64,000 nt of DNA from Rhodococcus sp. SMB37 (GCF_004345605.1 NZ_SLVY01000005.1:62001-126000); one strand, 5' to 3'; counted from the first letter of the stretch, positions 28,103-36,987 are shown. Notes: generated by a model not told the origin, from the letters alone. Numbers and translations: made by a program.

Positions 28103-28126
28103 TTTATCAACTGGATGGTTGATAAA
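28103..28126. promoter_or_regulatory. Probable operator of the ArsR-family regulator
   Basis: A perfect 9-base inverted repeat TTTATCAAC-TGGATG-GTTGATAAA, 31 bases before the arsR start. A TTGACA hexamer lies just upstream at 28074-28079 and could be the -35 element. ArsR proteins linked to AHSA1/SRPBCC genes usually bind such a site and repress their own operon. Confidence 0.65.
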
Positions 28127-28156
28127 CCAAAAGGTTGCCAAGATGGAGGCCCAACC

Positions 28157-28504
28157 GTGTACGACGACGCGAACGACAACCAACTCGACCTGGCGTTCAC
28201 TGCCCTGGCCGACCCGGTCCGCCGCCGCATCGTCGCCCGGCTCAGCCGCGGGCCCGCCACCGTCAACGAACTCGCGGAACCGTTCGCGATCACCAAACAG
28301 GCGATCTCGAAGCACATTCAGGTTCTGGAACACGCCGGACTCGTCACGCGCACACGCGACGCCCAGCGCCGTCCCGTCCATCTGAATCCCGCGCGGCTGG
28401 AGATGCTGACCGCCTGGATCGACCGCTACCGGTTGGTCAAGGAACAGCAGTTCCGCGATCTCGACGCCGTGCTGGCCGGGGAATCGGCCGACCCGAAACC
28501 ATAG
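28157..28504 (+). CDS. ArsR-family (SmtB-like) transcriptional regulator
   Basis: A 115-residue winged-helix repressor. The recognition region is ALADPVRRRIVARLSRGPAT followed by FAITKQAISKHIQVLEHAG. It has no cysteine-rich metal site and belongs to the subgroup paired with SRPBCC/AHSA1 proteins. GTG 28157 is chosen because GGAGG lies 7 bases upstream. The gene follows a perfect inverted repeat and precedes the AHSA1 gene by 36 bases. Confidence 0.88.
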   Translation: MYDDANDNQLDLAFTALADPVRRRIVARLSRGPATVNELAEPFAITKQAISKHIQVLEHAGLVTRTRDAQRRPVHLNPARLEMLTAWIDRYRLVKEQQFRDLDAVLAGESADPKP

Positions 28505-28540
28505 AGGTTCCCCGAGGAACCTCCCTCGGAAAGGTTCGTC

Positions 28541-29023
28541 ATGAGCAACGCCCTGAACGTCACTGTCCCCGAAGGTGTCCCCTTCATCGACTACGAGCGC
28601 GAATTCGACTTTCCTGTCGCCGACGTGTTCCGCGCCCACAAAGACCCTGATCTCATCGCGCAGTGGCTCGGCCCGCGGGGCATGGAGATGACGATCGACC
28701 ACTACGATTTCCGCACCGGCGGCAGCTACCGGTACACCCATACCGACAACGATGGTTCGTACACCTTCACGGGAGTCTTCCACACCGTGCGCGAGAACGA
28801 ATTCGCCGTTCAGACATTCGAATTCGACGGTTTCTCCGATGTGGTGAGCATCGAGTTCCTCACCTTCACCGATCTCGGCGGCGGGCGCTGCAAGCTCAGC
28901 GGCCACGCTGTGTACCCGAGCATGGAAGCACGCGACGGAATGGCATCGTCCGGCATGGAGACCGGCCTGAACCAGGGCTACGAGCAACTCGAAGAAATAC
29001 TGGCACGCGTGTCCGCGTCGTGA
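28541..29023 (+). CDS. SRPBCC/AHSA1-domain protein
   Basis: A 160-residue START-like fold protein of the AHSA1 (activator of Hsp90 ATPase homologue 1-like) family. Typical elements are the opening IDYEREFDFPVADVFRAHKD, WLGPRGMEM, and the C-terminal helix GMETGLNQGYEQLEEIL. These proteins bind small hydrophobic ligands; none can be named here. Cotranscribed with the upstream ArsR regulator and convergent with the VWA gene. Confidence 0.87.
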   Translation: MSNALNVTVPEGVPFIDYEREFDFPVADVFRAHKDPDLIAQWLGPRGMEMTIDHYDFRTGGSYRYTHTDNDGSYTFTGVFHTVRENEFAVQTFEFDGFSDVVSIEFLTFTDLGGGRCKLSGHAVYPSMEARDGMASSGMETGLNQGYEQLEEILARVSAS

Positions 29024-29048
29024 ACAGCCAGGCTCGGCCATGCACGGA

Positions 29049-30572
29049 TCACCGAAGTGCGTGGCCGAGTTCTGCTGCGTGCGAGAGCAATTGTTCGCCA
29101 TCACGCGCAACGACCACGTGATCGCACACGTCCGCATAGTCGGGCATCGCACACGTCGCCTGCGCCCAGTACCGTTCCGGCTCAGGCGTGATCCACGCCA
29201 GGCGGTGGACCCGTCGCCGCAGTTCTTCGAGCTGATCGACCCGCGCCGGCAACCCGTTGCACCGCCCGTCCCCCACGACCAGAACCGAGGTCCGATTGTC
29301 GATCGAGCCCGCGTGGTCGGCGAGCAGTTCGTCGAACATCCTGCCGTAATCGCTGCTGGCCTCGAGATCCACGCCGGGGTGCGCGAGCACCGCCGCGAGC
29401 GCACCGTCTCCGTCGGCAGCGAGCAACCGCTGTGTCACGTCCACCGGGCGATCCACGAACGCGACCACCCGGCAGCGATGCGCGCGACCATGCATCGCCT
29501 GTGCAAGACGTAGCGTGAACGCAGTGATCGGGCGGACCGACAGCGACACGTCGGCGAGCACGAGCAACCTCACGCGATCCGGTCGCGGGGCGCGGACGAC
29601 GAGGTGGAACGGCACTCCGTCGGTGCGCATCCCGGCGCGCGCGGTGCGGCGCATGTCGAGCCGGCCGCGGGCCAGTTCACGAGGGCGTGGCCGCGCGGGA
29701 CCGCGCATCCGTCGCAACACTTCGTGGCACGCGAGCTCGATCTCGGCGCGATCCACACCCGCAGCGTCACGTGATTCCGGAGCGTCGATCTCCTCGGTGC
29801 CGGACGGGCTCGCGCCGGCCAGCGACGCCACGAACGCCTCGACCGCGTCGACGAGACGGCTCAGTTGCGCCTCGGTGAGCGGCTCGTCGAGGACGTCACC
29901 GCCGTACATTCGGTGCGGATCGTATGCATCGAGCCACGCGAGGATGGTCGCCGGGTCGTCCCACGACAACGACCCGACGACCGCGGCACCAGGATCAGCG
30001 GACAGTTCGCCGACCGTCGTCGAACCTGCCCGCTCGACGTCGACCGTGTAGGTCACGCCCCGCCGGCCCGAGTCCGCACCGGTGTCGACAGACAGCTCGG
30101 CATCGGACGACGTCATCGACACATCGTCGTCGTCCTTGTGCGGATTGAAGCCCTTCTCGGCCTCTGGAGTATCGAAGTGGTCGCCGACTTCTGCAGCACG
30201 CTCGTTGTATTCGGCGTAACGGGCGATACTCGGATCGTCGTCGATCTCGAGGGCCGTGGGAAGGGAGTCGGCGAACTGGGCACGCAACGGGTCGTGAGCG
30301 TCGGCCTTTGCCGCGTCCACCGCACCGAACAGCTCGTCGAAAGCACGCTCGAAGCCGGCACGTTCGTGCGGGTACTTCGCGCACGCCGCGCGCAGGCAGG
30401 ACCGCAGCGCCACGCGATCACGGGCGCCCACAATGCCGAGCACCCTCCGCACTTCGATGGTTTCGGCGGGTGAAGCCGCGACACCGTGCTTACGCAACAG
30501 CAGACCGAACACCGCAGACACCACGTCCAGCGGATATCCCGCACGCCGCCGCTCAGGGGCACTCACATGCAT
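29049..30572 (-). CDS. CoxE-like VWA-domain protein, partner of MoxR
   Basis: A protein of about 507 residues with a C-terminal von Willebrand A domain. The metal-ion-dependent adhesion site appears as LLVLADVSLSV (DxSxS), with later motif VLVVGDGRCNG. The middle is acidic and low in complexity. VWA proteins of this type pair with MoxR ATPases to insert metals into, or activate, a partner enzyme. ATG 30572, 7 bases after the MoxR stop, is preferred over an earlier in-frame start that would overlap. Third gene of the thcE-moxR-VWA run, so a role in maturing the alcohol dehydrogenase is likely. Confidence 0.85.
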   Translation of the reverse strand: MHVSAPERRRAGYPLDVVSAVFGLLLRKHGVAASPAETIEVRRVLGIVGARDRVALRSCLRAACAKYPHERAGFERAFDELFGAVDAAKADAHDPLRAQFADSLPTALEIDDDPSIARYAEYNERAAEVGDHFDTPEAEKGFNPHKDDDDVSMTSSDAELSVDTGADSGRRGVTYTVDVERAGSTTVGELSADPGAAVVGSLSWDDPATILAWLDAYDPHRMYGGDVLDEPLTEAQLSRLVDAVEAFVASLAGASPSGTEEIDAPESRDAAGVDRAEIELACHEVLRRMRGPARPRPRELARGRLDMRRTARAGMRTDGVPFHLVVRAPRPDRVRLLVLADVSLSVRPITAFTLRLAQAMHGRAHRCRVVAFVDRPVDVTQRLLAADGDGALAAVLAHPGVDLEASSDYGRMFDELLADHAGSIDNRTSVLVVGDGRCNGLPARVDQLEELRRRVHRLAWITPEPERYWAQATCAMPDYADVCDHVVVARDGEQLLSHAAELGHALR

Positions 30573-30579
30573 GACGCGG

Positions 30580-31638
30580 TCACCGCCGCGCACCACTGGC
30601 GGCCGCGGCGCGACCGCCACCACCACGACCCCGGAACACCGCAGTGGTGGTGTTCGCAGGATTCGACGCCACGGTCACACGTTCCGCGGGCACCGTCGCC
30701 GCAGCGGGTACCGGTACGGAAGCTGAACCGTCGAGGCGATTCTTGACGAGGTCCACATCACCGGTGTATTTGAGCAACGTCGACAACAGTACGTCGCGCA
30801 TATCTATGACCGGATTCGACTCGGGTGCAACGCCTTCCATCACCGATGCGGCACGAGCCGCATCGATCACCTCGGAGATGGACGGGCTTTTCCGCAATGG
30901 CAGATCGCGCAGTGTGCGGGCCAGTTCAACGACCTGCCCCGCAGTACCCGAGGACACCTCGGGTGCGCGGGCGGTCACGATCTCACGTTCGCGCTCGAGG
31001 GTGGGGTAACCCACGTGATAATGCAGACACCGGCGCTTGAGCGCCGGGGACAGCTCTCGGGTGTCGTTGGATGTGAGGATCACCCACGGCATCGAACGGG
31101 CGGTGAACGTACCGACCTCGGGAATCGTGACCTGACGCTCGGCGAGAACCTCGAGCAGCAACGCCTCCATGGACTCCTCGGTGCGGTCCACCTCGTCGAC
31201 GAGAAGCACCACCGGCTCCGGCGACAGCACGGCATCGAGCAGCGGACGGACCGAGAGGAACGCCTCGGAGTAGAGGCCGAAATCCTGTTCGGCGAGGAAT
31301 CGGGACGCGTCGGCAACGTCGGGGTACTGGCCGAGAAGTTCGCCGATACGGTCGCGGAGCATCTGCACGTGCAGCAACTGTTTGGCGTAATCCCACTCGT
31401 ACAGCGCGCGACTGTCGTCGAGACCCTCGTAGCACTGGAGCCGAACGAGCCTGCGACCTCCTACCGCTGCGAGCGCCTTGGCGAGCTCCGTCTTACCCAC
31501 ACCGGCCGGACCTTCGAGCAGCAGCGGTCGCTCGAGCGCGGTGGCGAGGTGAACGACGGTCGCGAATTCGTCGTCGGCGATGTAGTCGTGCCGACGCAGT
31601 GCGTCCTGCAGTTCGGCGCCGTTGGAGAAGGTGGTCAT
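30580..31638 (-). CDS. MoxR-family AAA+ ATPase
   Basis: A 352-residue AAA+ ATPase. Walker A is GPAGVGKT at residues 43-50, Walker B VVLLVDEVD at 143-151, and the sensor-1 region is VILTSNDTRELSPALKRR. MoxR proteins act as chaperones with VWA partners, for example in methanol dehydrogenase and CO dehydrogenase assembly. The C-terminus has a Pro/Ala/Gly-rich tail of about 50 residues. It lies between the ThcE-type dehydrogenase and the VWA gene on the same strand. Confidence 0.92.
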   Translation of the reverse strand: MTTFSNGAELQDALRRHDYIADDEFATVVHLATALERPLLLEGPAGVGKTELAKALAAVGGRRLVRLQCYEGLDDSRALYEWDYAKQLLHVQMLRDRIGELLGQYPDVADASRFLAEQDFGLYSEAFLSVRPLLDAVLSPEPVVLLVDEVDRTEESMEALLLEVLAERQVTIPEVGTFTARSMPWVILTSNDTRELSPALKRRCLHYHVGYPTLEREREIVTARAPEVSSGTAGQVVELARTLRDLPLRKSPSISEVIDAARAASVMEGVAPESNPVIDMRDVLLSTLLKYTGDVDLVKNRLDGSASVPVPAAATVPAERVTVASNPANTTTAVFRGRGGGGRAAAASGARR

Positions 31639-31710
31639 GGGTCCTCCGGTGCGTGCGGGCTCGGGCCCGGGATCGGGCGGTGCTCGGGATCGCGCCCGGG
31701 AGCGGGCAGG

Positions 31711-31727
31711 GGGGGCGAACCGCCCCC
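31711..31727. terminator. GC-rich hairpin between thcE and moxR
   Basis: Perfect stem GGGGGCG-AAC-CGCCCCC, 20 bases after the thcE stop. There is no T-run, so it may be a weak terminator or an RNA-stabilising processing element that gives thcE more transcript than moxR and the VWA gene. Confidence 0.45.
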
Positions 31728-31747
31728 GGGCGCGGGGTCTGGTCGGG

Positions 31748-33019
31748 TCAGTACGACCGATTGATGCAGTGATCGACGACGGGGATCATCGACTCGACTG
31801 TGACCTCACGGGGGTTGCCCGGGGTGCACCAGTCGCCTTGGATGTGCTCCGAGATCGCCCGCACGGTCTTCTCGTCGCCCGGGATCGTCTCGCCACGGCC
31901 GGCGTACTTGCCGGTGTTCATCCGGTTCTTGTCGTACGAGTCGGTGCGGACCTGGCCGAAGTTGTCGGGAATCCCGACGTCCTGCGCTAGCCGGATCGCG
32001 GCCTCGACTGCAGCATCGGCAGCCTGCACGGTCGTCATGTTGCGGGTATCGACACCCATCGCCGTCGCAATGCGCGCGTAGCTCTCGTACCGCGACGGCA
32101 GGTTGTACTCCCACACCCGGGGAAGCGCGATCGCGTTGTTGAGACCGTGGTGGCTGTCGAAGAACGCCGACGTCGCGTGCGAGATGGAGTGCACGATGCC
32201 GAGACCACCGGAGTTGAACGCCTGTGCGGCGATGTACTGGGCATTCATCATGCCCTCACGCGCCTTGAGATTGCGGGGCTCGTACACCGCCTCCCGCAGG
32301 TTCTTCGCGACGAGTTCGATCGAGTACAGGGCGTTACCGAGCGACGGTGCGAAGTCCAGGCGTGAGACATAGGGCTCCGAACCGTGAGCAAGGACGTCGA
32401 ACCCGCAGTACGCCGTGAAGTGTTGCGGGCAGGTGTAGTAGAGCAGCGGATCGTCGATGGCCAGGGTGACGATCGTCGCCTCGTCGAAGCCGACCCACTT
32501 GTGGGGGTGATCCATGTCGGAGGTGTCGGTGATGACGTACGCCCAGGAGGTTTCCGAGCCGGTGCCTGCCGTGGTGGACACCGCGATGTGGGGCGGGTTC
32601 TCCTTGTTGGTGGACTTCGCGAAGCCCTCGAACTCATTGATGTTGCGGCCGTCGTGCGCGATGACGACGCGCGCGCCCTTCGCAGCGTCGTGGCTCGAAC
32701 CGCCGCCGATGGAGATGATCGAGTCGCACTTCTCCTTCTGATACAGCGCCGCTGCTTCCATGACGTTGTAGTCCTTGGGGTTGGACTCGACCTTGTCGTA
32801 GAGGACGACCTCGACACCCTGGTACTCGATCTTGCCCACGAGTTCTTCGATGATCCCGGAACCTCGCAGGCCGGTGGTCATGAGAAGGGTGCGCTTGAAC
32901 CCGAGATTCTTGGCCTCGACACCGATGATGTCGTGCGCCCCGACTCCCATGAGAGCGCGCGGGAAGGGGTGGAACTCCTTGATGGGAAAGTCCCAGATCT
33001 GGTTGAGCTCGATTGCCAT
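31748..33019 (-). CDS. thcE: NDMA-dependent methanol/alcohol dehydrogenase (ThcE/Mno type)
   Basis: A 423-residue group III iron-type alcohol dehydrogenase, the nicotinoprotein class known as ThcE or Mno/Mdo in Rhodococcus, Amycolatopsis and mycobacteria. It binds NAD(H) tightly and needs an artificial acceptor (NDMA) in vitro; genetic work in mycobacteria shows it depends on mycofactocin in vivo. Motifs include IISIGGGSSHDAAKGA and the metal region GIVHSISHATSAFFDSHHGL. The start ATG 33019 has GAGGAG just upstream. It heads a leftward unit with MoxR and VWA genes and diverges from kshB. Confidence 0.93.
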   Translation of the reverse strand: MAIELNQIWDFPIKEFHPFPRALMGVGAHDIIGVEAKNLGFKRTLLMTTGLRGSGIIEELVGKIEYQGVEVVLYDKVESNPKDYNVMEAAALYQKEKCDSIISIGGGSSHDAAKGARVVIAHDGRNINEFEGFAKSTNKENPPHIAVSTTAGTGSETSWAYVITDTSDMDHPHKWVGFDEATIVTLAIDDPLLYYTCPQHFTAYCGFDVLAHGSEPYVSRLDFAPSLGNALYSIELVAKNLREAVYEPRNLKAREGMMNAQYIAAQAFNSGGLGIVHSISHATSAFFDSHHGLNNAIALPRVWEYNLPSRYESYARIATAMGVDTRNMTTVQAADAAVEAAIRLAQDVGIPDNFGQVRTDSYDKNRMNTGKYAGRGETIPGDEKTVRAISEHIQGDWCTPGNPREVTVESMIPVVDHCINRSY

Positions 33020-33325
33020 CGTGTTCTCCTCGATTATCGGCGGGGATGATCGGCGGGTGTGACGTACGCCTCATGCATGACCAACAATCGACGAGGGAGT
33101 TCGCCCGGAGAAGGGCTGCGCACGGAAACTGTCCGGTCGCGGCGGCAGGACCGTCCGATCGGGCAGGCGGGCCGGGACCGAACGGGTGGGCAGCGCATCC
33201 CGGCCCCACTCCCGGTAGCGTGTCGGTGCCGCCTTCCGGCTGGTATTCTCAAACTAGAACATGTTCTAGAAATTGTGGTGAGCAGCACACTGCGGCCCCA
33301 CGCTTGCACGAGAGGTGACATACCG
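33020..33325. other. Divergent promoter region thcE / kshB
   Basis: 306 bases without a gene. It contains the thcE ribosome-binding site GAGGAG on the left, the KstR box at 33255-33268 and the kshB ribosome-binding site AGAGGTGA (33311-33318). No other motif was recognised. Confidence 0.7.
33255..33268. promoter_or_regulatory. KstR-box operator
   Basis: TAGAACATGTTCTA, a perfect match to the published KstR consensus TNNAACNNGTTNNA, and part of a 16-base perfect palindrome CTAGAACATGTTCTAG. It lies 57 bases upstream of the kshB start. KstR is the TetR-type repressor of cholesterol catabolism in Rhodococcus and mycobacteria, so kshB is expected to be derepressed on steroids. Confidence 0.85.
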
Positions 33326-34381
33326 ATGACGACAGTCGAGGTGCCGCACGGATCGCGATCGGTGATTCTCACCGTGTCTGCCGTTATCGAGGAGACGTCC
33401 GACAGCCGCTCGATCGTCTTCGCCGTGCCCGAGGACCTGCGCGACAAGTTCGAGTACAAGCCCGGCCAGTTCCTGACACTGCGCATCCCGAGCGACCGCA
33501 CCGGCTCGGTCGCGCGCTGCTACTCGCTGGCGAGTTCACCGTTCAGCGATGACGCCCCCAAGGTGACGATCAAGCGCACCGCGGACGGGTACGGCTCCAA
33601 TTGGTTGTGCGACCGCATCTCCGCCGGCGACAGCCTCGAGGTCCTTCCCCCGTCCGGTGTGTTCACCCCGAAGTCCTTCGACCACGACTTCCTGCTCTTC
33701 GCGGCGGGCAGCGGCATCACCCCGGTCATCTCGATCCTCAAGTCCGCGCTGTCCCAGGGATCCGGCAAGGTCACGCTCGTCTACGCCAACCGCGACGAGA
33801 AGTCGGTCATCTTCGCCGAGGAACTGCGCGCACTCGGCGAGAAGCACGCCGACCGGCTCACGATCGTCCACTGGCTCGAGTCGGTGCAGGGCCTGCCCAC
33901 GGCAACACAGCTCGCCACCGTCGCAGCGCCGTTCGCCGACCGTGAAGCATTCATGTGCGGCCCCGGCCCGTTCATGGACGCGGTGCACCAGGCGCTCCAC
34001 GATGCCGGAATGCCACGCACCAGCGTGCACGCCGAGGTGTTCAACTCGCTCGCCGGCGATCCGTTCGCCGACCACAAACCCGTCGAGATCAGCGACGACG
34101 AGGCCGCCGATGCAGCGACCGTCGAGGTCGAACTCGACGGCGAGGTGCACACCCTGTCGTGGCCGCGCAAGCAGACGCTCGTCGACATCATGCTCGCCAA
34201 GGGCATCGACGTGCCGTATTCATGCCAGGAAGGTGAGTGCGGCTCGTGCGCGTGCACGGTGCTCGAAGGCAAGGTCGAGATGGAACACTGCGATGTCCTC
34301 GATCCCGAGGACATCGAGGCGGGATACATCCTGGGCTGCCAGGCGCGTCCCGTCACGGACACACTCAAGATCGAGTTCTGA
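33326..34381 (+). CDS. kshB: 3-ketosteroid 9-alpha-hydroxylase reductase component KshB
   Basis: A 351-residue flavodoxin-reductase-type electron carrier. An FAD domain has RCYSL (64-68), an NAD domain follows with AAGSGITPVISI, and a C-terminal plant-type 2Fe-2S domain has C300, C305, C308 and C338 (SCQEGECGSCAC...GCQ). It passes electrons from NADH to the Rieske oxygenase KshA, which opens the steroid nucleus; kshA is not in this window. The start ATG 33326 has AGAGGTGA upstream. A KstR box precedes it. Resemblance to M. tuberculosis Rv3571 is strong across the whole length. Confidence 0.92.
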   Translation: MTTVEVPHGSRSVILTVSAVIEETSDSRSIVFAVPEDLRDKFEYKPGQFLTLRIPSDRTGSVARCYSLASSPFSDDAPKVTIKRTADGYGSNWLCDRISAGDSLEVLPPSGVFTPKSFDHDFLLFAAGSGITPVISILKSALSQGSGKVTLVYANRDEKSVIFAEELRALGEKHADRLTIVHWLESVQGLPTATQLATVAAPFADREAFMCGPGPFMDAVHQALHDAGMPRTSVHAEVFNSLAGDPFADHKPVEISDDEAADAATVEVELDGEVHTLSWPRKQTLVDIMLAKGIDVPYSCQEGECGSCACTVLEGKVEMEHCDVLDPEDIEAGYILGCQARPVTDTLKIEF

Positions 34382-34386
34382 CGACT

Positions 34387-35646
34387 TCAGCCTGCCTGCC
34401 GCTCCGGCACCGGCGTGACCTCCTCGAGACGCACCGGCTCCGGCTTCGGGCGACGTAGCACCAGCACGACCCCGGAGGCGAGCGCGAGCATGGCGACGAT
34501 CGCGCTGTAACCGACCGCTGTGGCGGTGAGACCGAACCGTCCTGTGGCCACGCCTGCACCGATCGCTGGAACCGAGAACGCGATGTAGCAAACCACAAAT
34601 GTGGTCGCGAAGACCTGTGCGCGTTGGTTGGGGCGGCCCAGGCCGGCGACGATGCCCATGGCACCCAAGAACGTCGATCCCCAGCCGAACCCAGCGATCG
34701 CCGTGCCCACGAAATACAGCACCACCACGCCGGACAACAGCGCACCCGCCACCACGACGACACCGGTCGCGAGCAGGACCACGCCCGTCACCACGACGCG
34801 AAGTTCGGCGAAGCGGCGCATGACCACTGCCGCGACCGAACCCGACGTGAACATGGTCGCGACGGCGAGCCCGGCAACAAGCCGATCGTCGATGCCGAAC
34901 ACCACATCGACGATCGACGTCCCCAACGACATGTACAGGCCGCCGAGCGCCCATGCCGACATCAAGCACGGCAATACCAAGAAGAACTGTGCACGCACGT
35001 CCTGGGGTAACGCCACGCTCGGTTTCAGCGCACGCAGTGCGTCTCTCCGGGAGGAGAACCCCGTGGGCTGCGAATTCTCCGGCACGAACAGGAGAGCGAT
35101 GACGATTCCGATCGCGAGGACCGCGATGAGCGCATAGCTCGACACCGTCGGGAACGGCGCGAACTGAACCAGCAGACCGGCGCCCGCCGCGCCCAGCCCC
35201 AACCCCAACGACGGCGCGATGCTGTTGATCAGCGGACCGACCCGAGGGTTGGGTTGCAGATCGATCATCCCCGCGGCGACTGCTCCCGTGGCAGTGCCCA
35301 CCGCCAACCCCTGGATGATGCGCGCCGCGATCAACCACCCGACACTGTCGGCGAAGATGAACACGACCATCGAGATCACGAGAATCACCATCGCTGCCCC
35401 GATGATCGGTCGACGACCGATGCGGTCGGACAACGCACCGACGGTGAGCAGTGTCGCGAGGAGAGAAACGACGTAGATCGCGAAGACCACGGTGAGCACC
35501 GCCGCCGAGAATCCCCACATCTCCTGGTAGACGGGATACAGAGGCGACGGCACCGACGACGATCCGGTGAGGGTGAACGCCCCCACCCCCATGACCGCGA
35601 ATCCGAACACACGAGACCCGGTATCGGATGGGGCGGGCGAGACCAT
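34387..35646 (-). CDS. MFS transporter
   Basis: A 419-residue permease with about 12 hydrophobic helices. The motif A-like loop is ALSDRIGRRPIIGAAMVIL, characteristic of the major facilitator superfamily drug/metabolite exporters. The start ATG 35646 has GGAGG seven bases upstream; the longer open frame upstream is not membrane-like. Substrate unknown. It ends 5 bases from the kshB stop, convergently. Confidence 0.88.
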   Translation of the reverse strand: MVSPAPSDTGSRVFGFAVMGVGAFTLTGSSSVPSPLYPVYQEMWGFSAAVLTVVFAIYVVSLLATLLTVGALSDRIGRRPIIGAAMVILVISMVVFIFADSVGWLIAARIIQGLAVGTATGAVAAGMIDLQPNPRVGPLINSIAPSLGLGLGAAGAGLLVQFAPFPTVSSYALIAVLAIGIVIALLFVPENSQPTGFSSRRDALRALKPSVALPQDVRAQFFLVLPCLMSAWALGGLYMSLGTSIVDVVFGIDDRLVAGLAVATMFTSGSVAAVVMRRFAELRVVVTGVVLLATGVVVVAGALLSGVVVLYFVGTAIAGFGWGSTFLGAMGIVAGLGRPNQRAQVFATTFVVCYIAFSVPAIGAGVATGRFGLTATAVGYSAIVAMLALASGVVLVLRRPKPEPVRLEEVTPVPERQAG

Positions 35647-35834
35647 CGAACCTCCAGCAGGGAAACAGCGAATAGGAACCAAAGCTACGAGTACACGAGC
35701 AGCAGCGCCGCATCGCGGCGCTGCTGCTCCTGAAACATCCTCCACGGAGGAAATATTTCGCCTACGTCACGATCAACATCGAAAAGGTCACTCCACCTGC
35801 AGAAAGATTTATCACTTAGCAACTCTCCTCGACA

Positions 35835-35863
35835 TTGACCGACCGGTCGATCAGGCCTATACC
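35835..35863 (+). promoter_or_regulatory. Promoter with TetR-type operator for the SPW protein/TetR pair
   Basis: A sigma70-like promoter TTGACC (35835-35840), 17-base spacer, TATACC (35858-35863). The palindrome TGACCGACCGGTCGATCA (35836-35853) covers the -35 hexamer and most of the spacer. The core CGACCGGTCG is perfect. It lies 50 bases before the SPW gene and about 490 bases before the TetR gene, suggesting autoregulation by that TetR. Confidence 0.65.
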
Positions 35864-35912
35864 GAGTAGAGGGGACACATTCTCACGAACCATCACCCGA
35901 AGGAGGCTCACC

Positions 35913-36275
35913 ATGTTCTCCGACAGCCGGCTTCAGGATTACGTAGCCGTCGTCCTGGGCGTCTTCGCCGCCCTGTCTCCGCTCTGGTTGGACACCAACA
36001 CCAACGCAATGTGGTCGCTCATCGTCCTCGGCGTGCTCGTCGCTCTGTGTGGCATCGCGCAGATCGCGCGCCCCACGATGGCCGGGATCGACTATGCGAT
36101 GGGCCTCTTCGGCGCACTGCTGTTCATCTCGCCGTGGGTCATGAGCTACACCGCCTTCAGCGGCGCGTCGTGGACCGCGTGGATCGTCGGCGTACTGAGC
36201 GTGGTGGTCGCCGTCGCGGCACTGCCCGCCATGAACACCCGCATGCACGGAGGCGGCCTGGCAACACATCACTGA
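35913..36275 (+). CDS. SPW-repeat membrane protein
   Basis: A 120-residue membrane protein with four hydrophobic helices and two copies of the SPW repeat: DYVAVVLGVFAALSPLWL and DYAMGLFGALLFISPWVM. Function of the family is unknown. The ATG at 35913 follows AGGAGG (35901-35906). It is preceded by a promoter with a TetR-type operator and followed, 76 bases on, by a TetR gene. Confidence 0.88.
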   Translation: MFSDSRLQDYVAVVLGVFAALSPLWLDTNTNAMWSLIVLGVLVALCGIAQIARPTMAGIDYAMGLFGALLFISPWVMSYTAFSGASWTAWIVGVLSVVVAVAALPAMNTRMHGGGLATHH

Positions 36276-36351
36276 TCCGATCACCGTCCCGCCGGTGAGG
36301 CCGAGCCGTCCCGGCCGACTTCACCGGCATTCTCCTACCCGGAGGTGATCA

Positions 36352-36987
36352 GTGAGCAGGCACCCCGATCTCGGTACAGCGCAAGCTGCGCGCACCCGCA
36401 TCCTCGATGCAGCCGAGGCACTGTTCGCGGAGCAAGGATTCGACTCGACCGCCACCACTGCCATCGCGACGGCAGCGCACGTACCGAAGGGCCTGATCTT
36501 CTACTACTTCCCCACCAAGGAGGCGATCCTCGACGCGTTGATCGCCGAACGACTCCCCACCGAACCGATCTCCGACGTCTTCGCGCTCGTCGCACCGGGC
36601 GATCCGGCAACGAGCCTGGTCAATCTGGACACCGCGCTGAACCTCGGGCAGAACGATTCCTCGGTGCTCCGCGTGATCATCTGGCGGGAGGCGGAAACAC
36701 ACACCGACGTGCGCACCCACGTGCGGACCCTCCGCGCGCACCTCCACGACACGACGATGCGCGTGCTCCAGGCGAGTTCACCGGTACCCGTGTCCATCGG
36801 CGCCGTGCGCACTGCGGCAACGGCATGGGTGTCGGCGATGCTCTCCGCCGCCACCACCGACCGCCTGTTCGGACGCGACGGACTACCGCGGGCACACGAG
36901 GAACTGCAGAACGTTGCACGCCTGATCGCGGCGGGCATGTCGGGGATGACGCCGATGCCGAGGATGCTGGCCCGCGCGTGGACGTGA
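36352..36987 (+). CDS. TetR/AcrR family transcriptional regulator
   Basis: A 211-residue TetR protein. The helix-turn-helix is AEALFAEQGFDSTATTAIATAA followed by GLIFYYFPTKEAILDAL. The start is GTG 36352 with GGAGGTGATC just upstream. It probably binds the palindrome at 35836-35853 and controls the SPW membrane protein. Effector unknown. Confidence 0.87.
   Translation: MSRHPDLGTAQAARTRILDAAEALFAEQGFDSTATTAIATAAHVPKGLIFYYFPTKEAILDALIAERLPTEPISDVFALVAPGDPATSLVNLDTALNLGQNDSSVLRVIIWREAETHTDVRTHVRTLRAHLHDTTMRVLQASSPVPVSIGAVRTAATAWVSAMLSAATTDRLFGRDGLPRAHEELQNVARLIAAGMSGMTPMPRMLARAWT

Noticed and set aside
28000-29404. Apparent 1128-residue protein continuing the GGT frame upstream
   Set aside because: The extra part is antisense to ArsR, AHSA1 and the VWA gene; GGT clearly begins at 27997 with a signal peptide.
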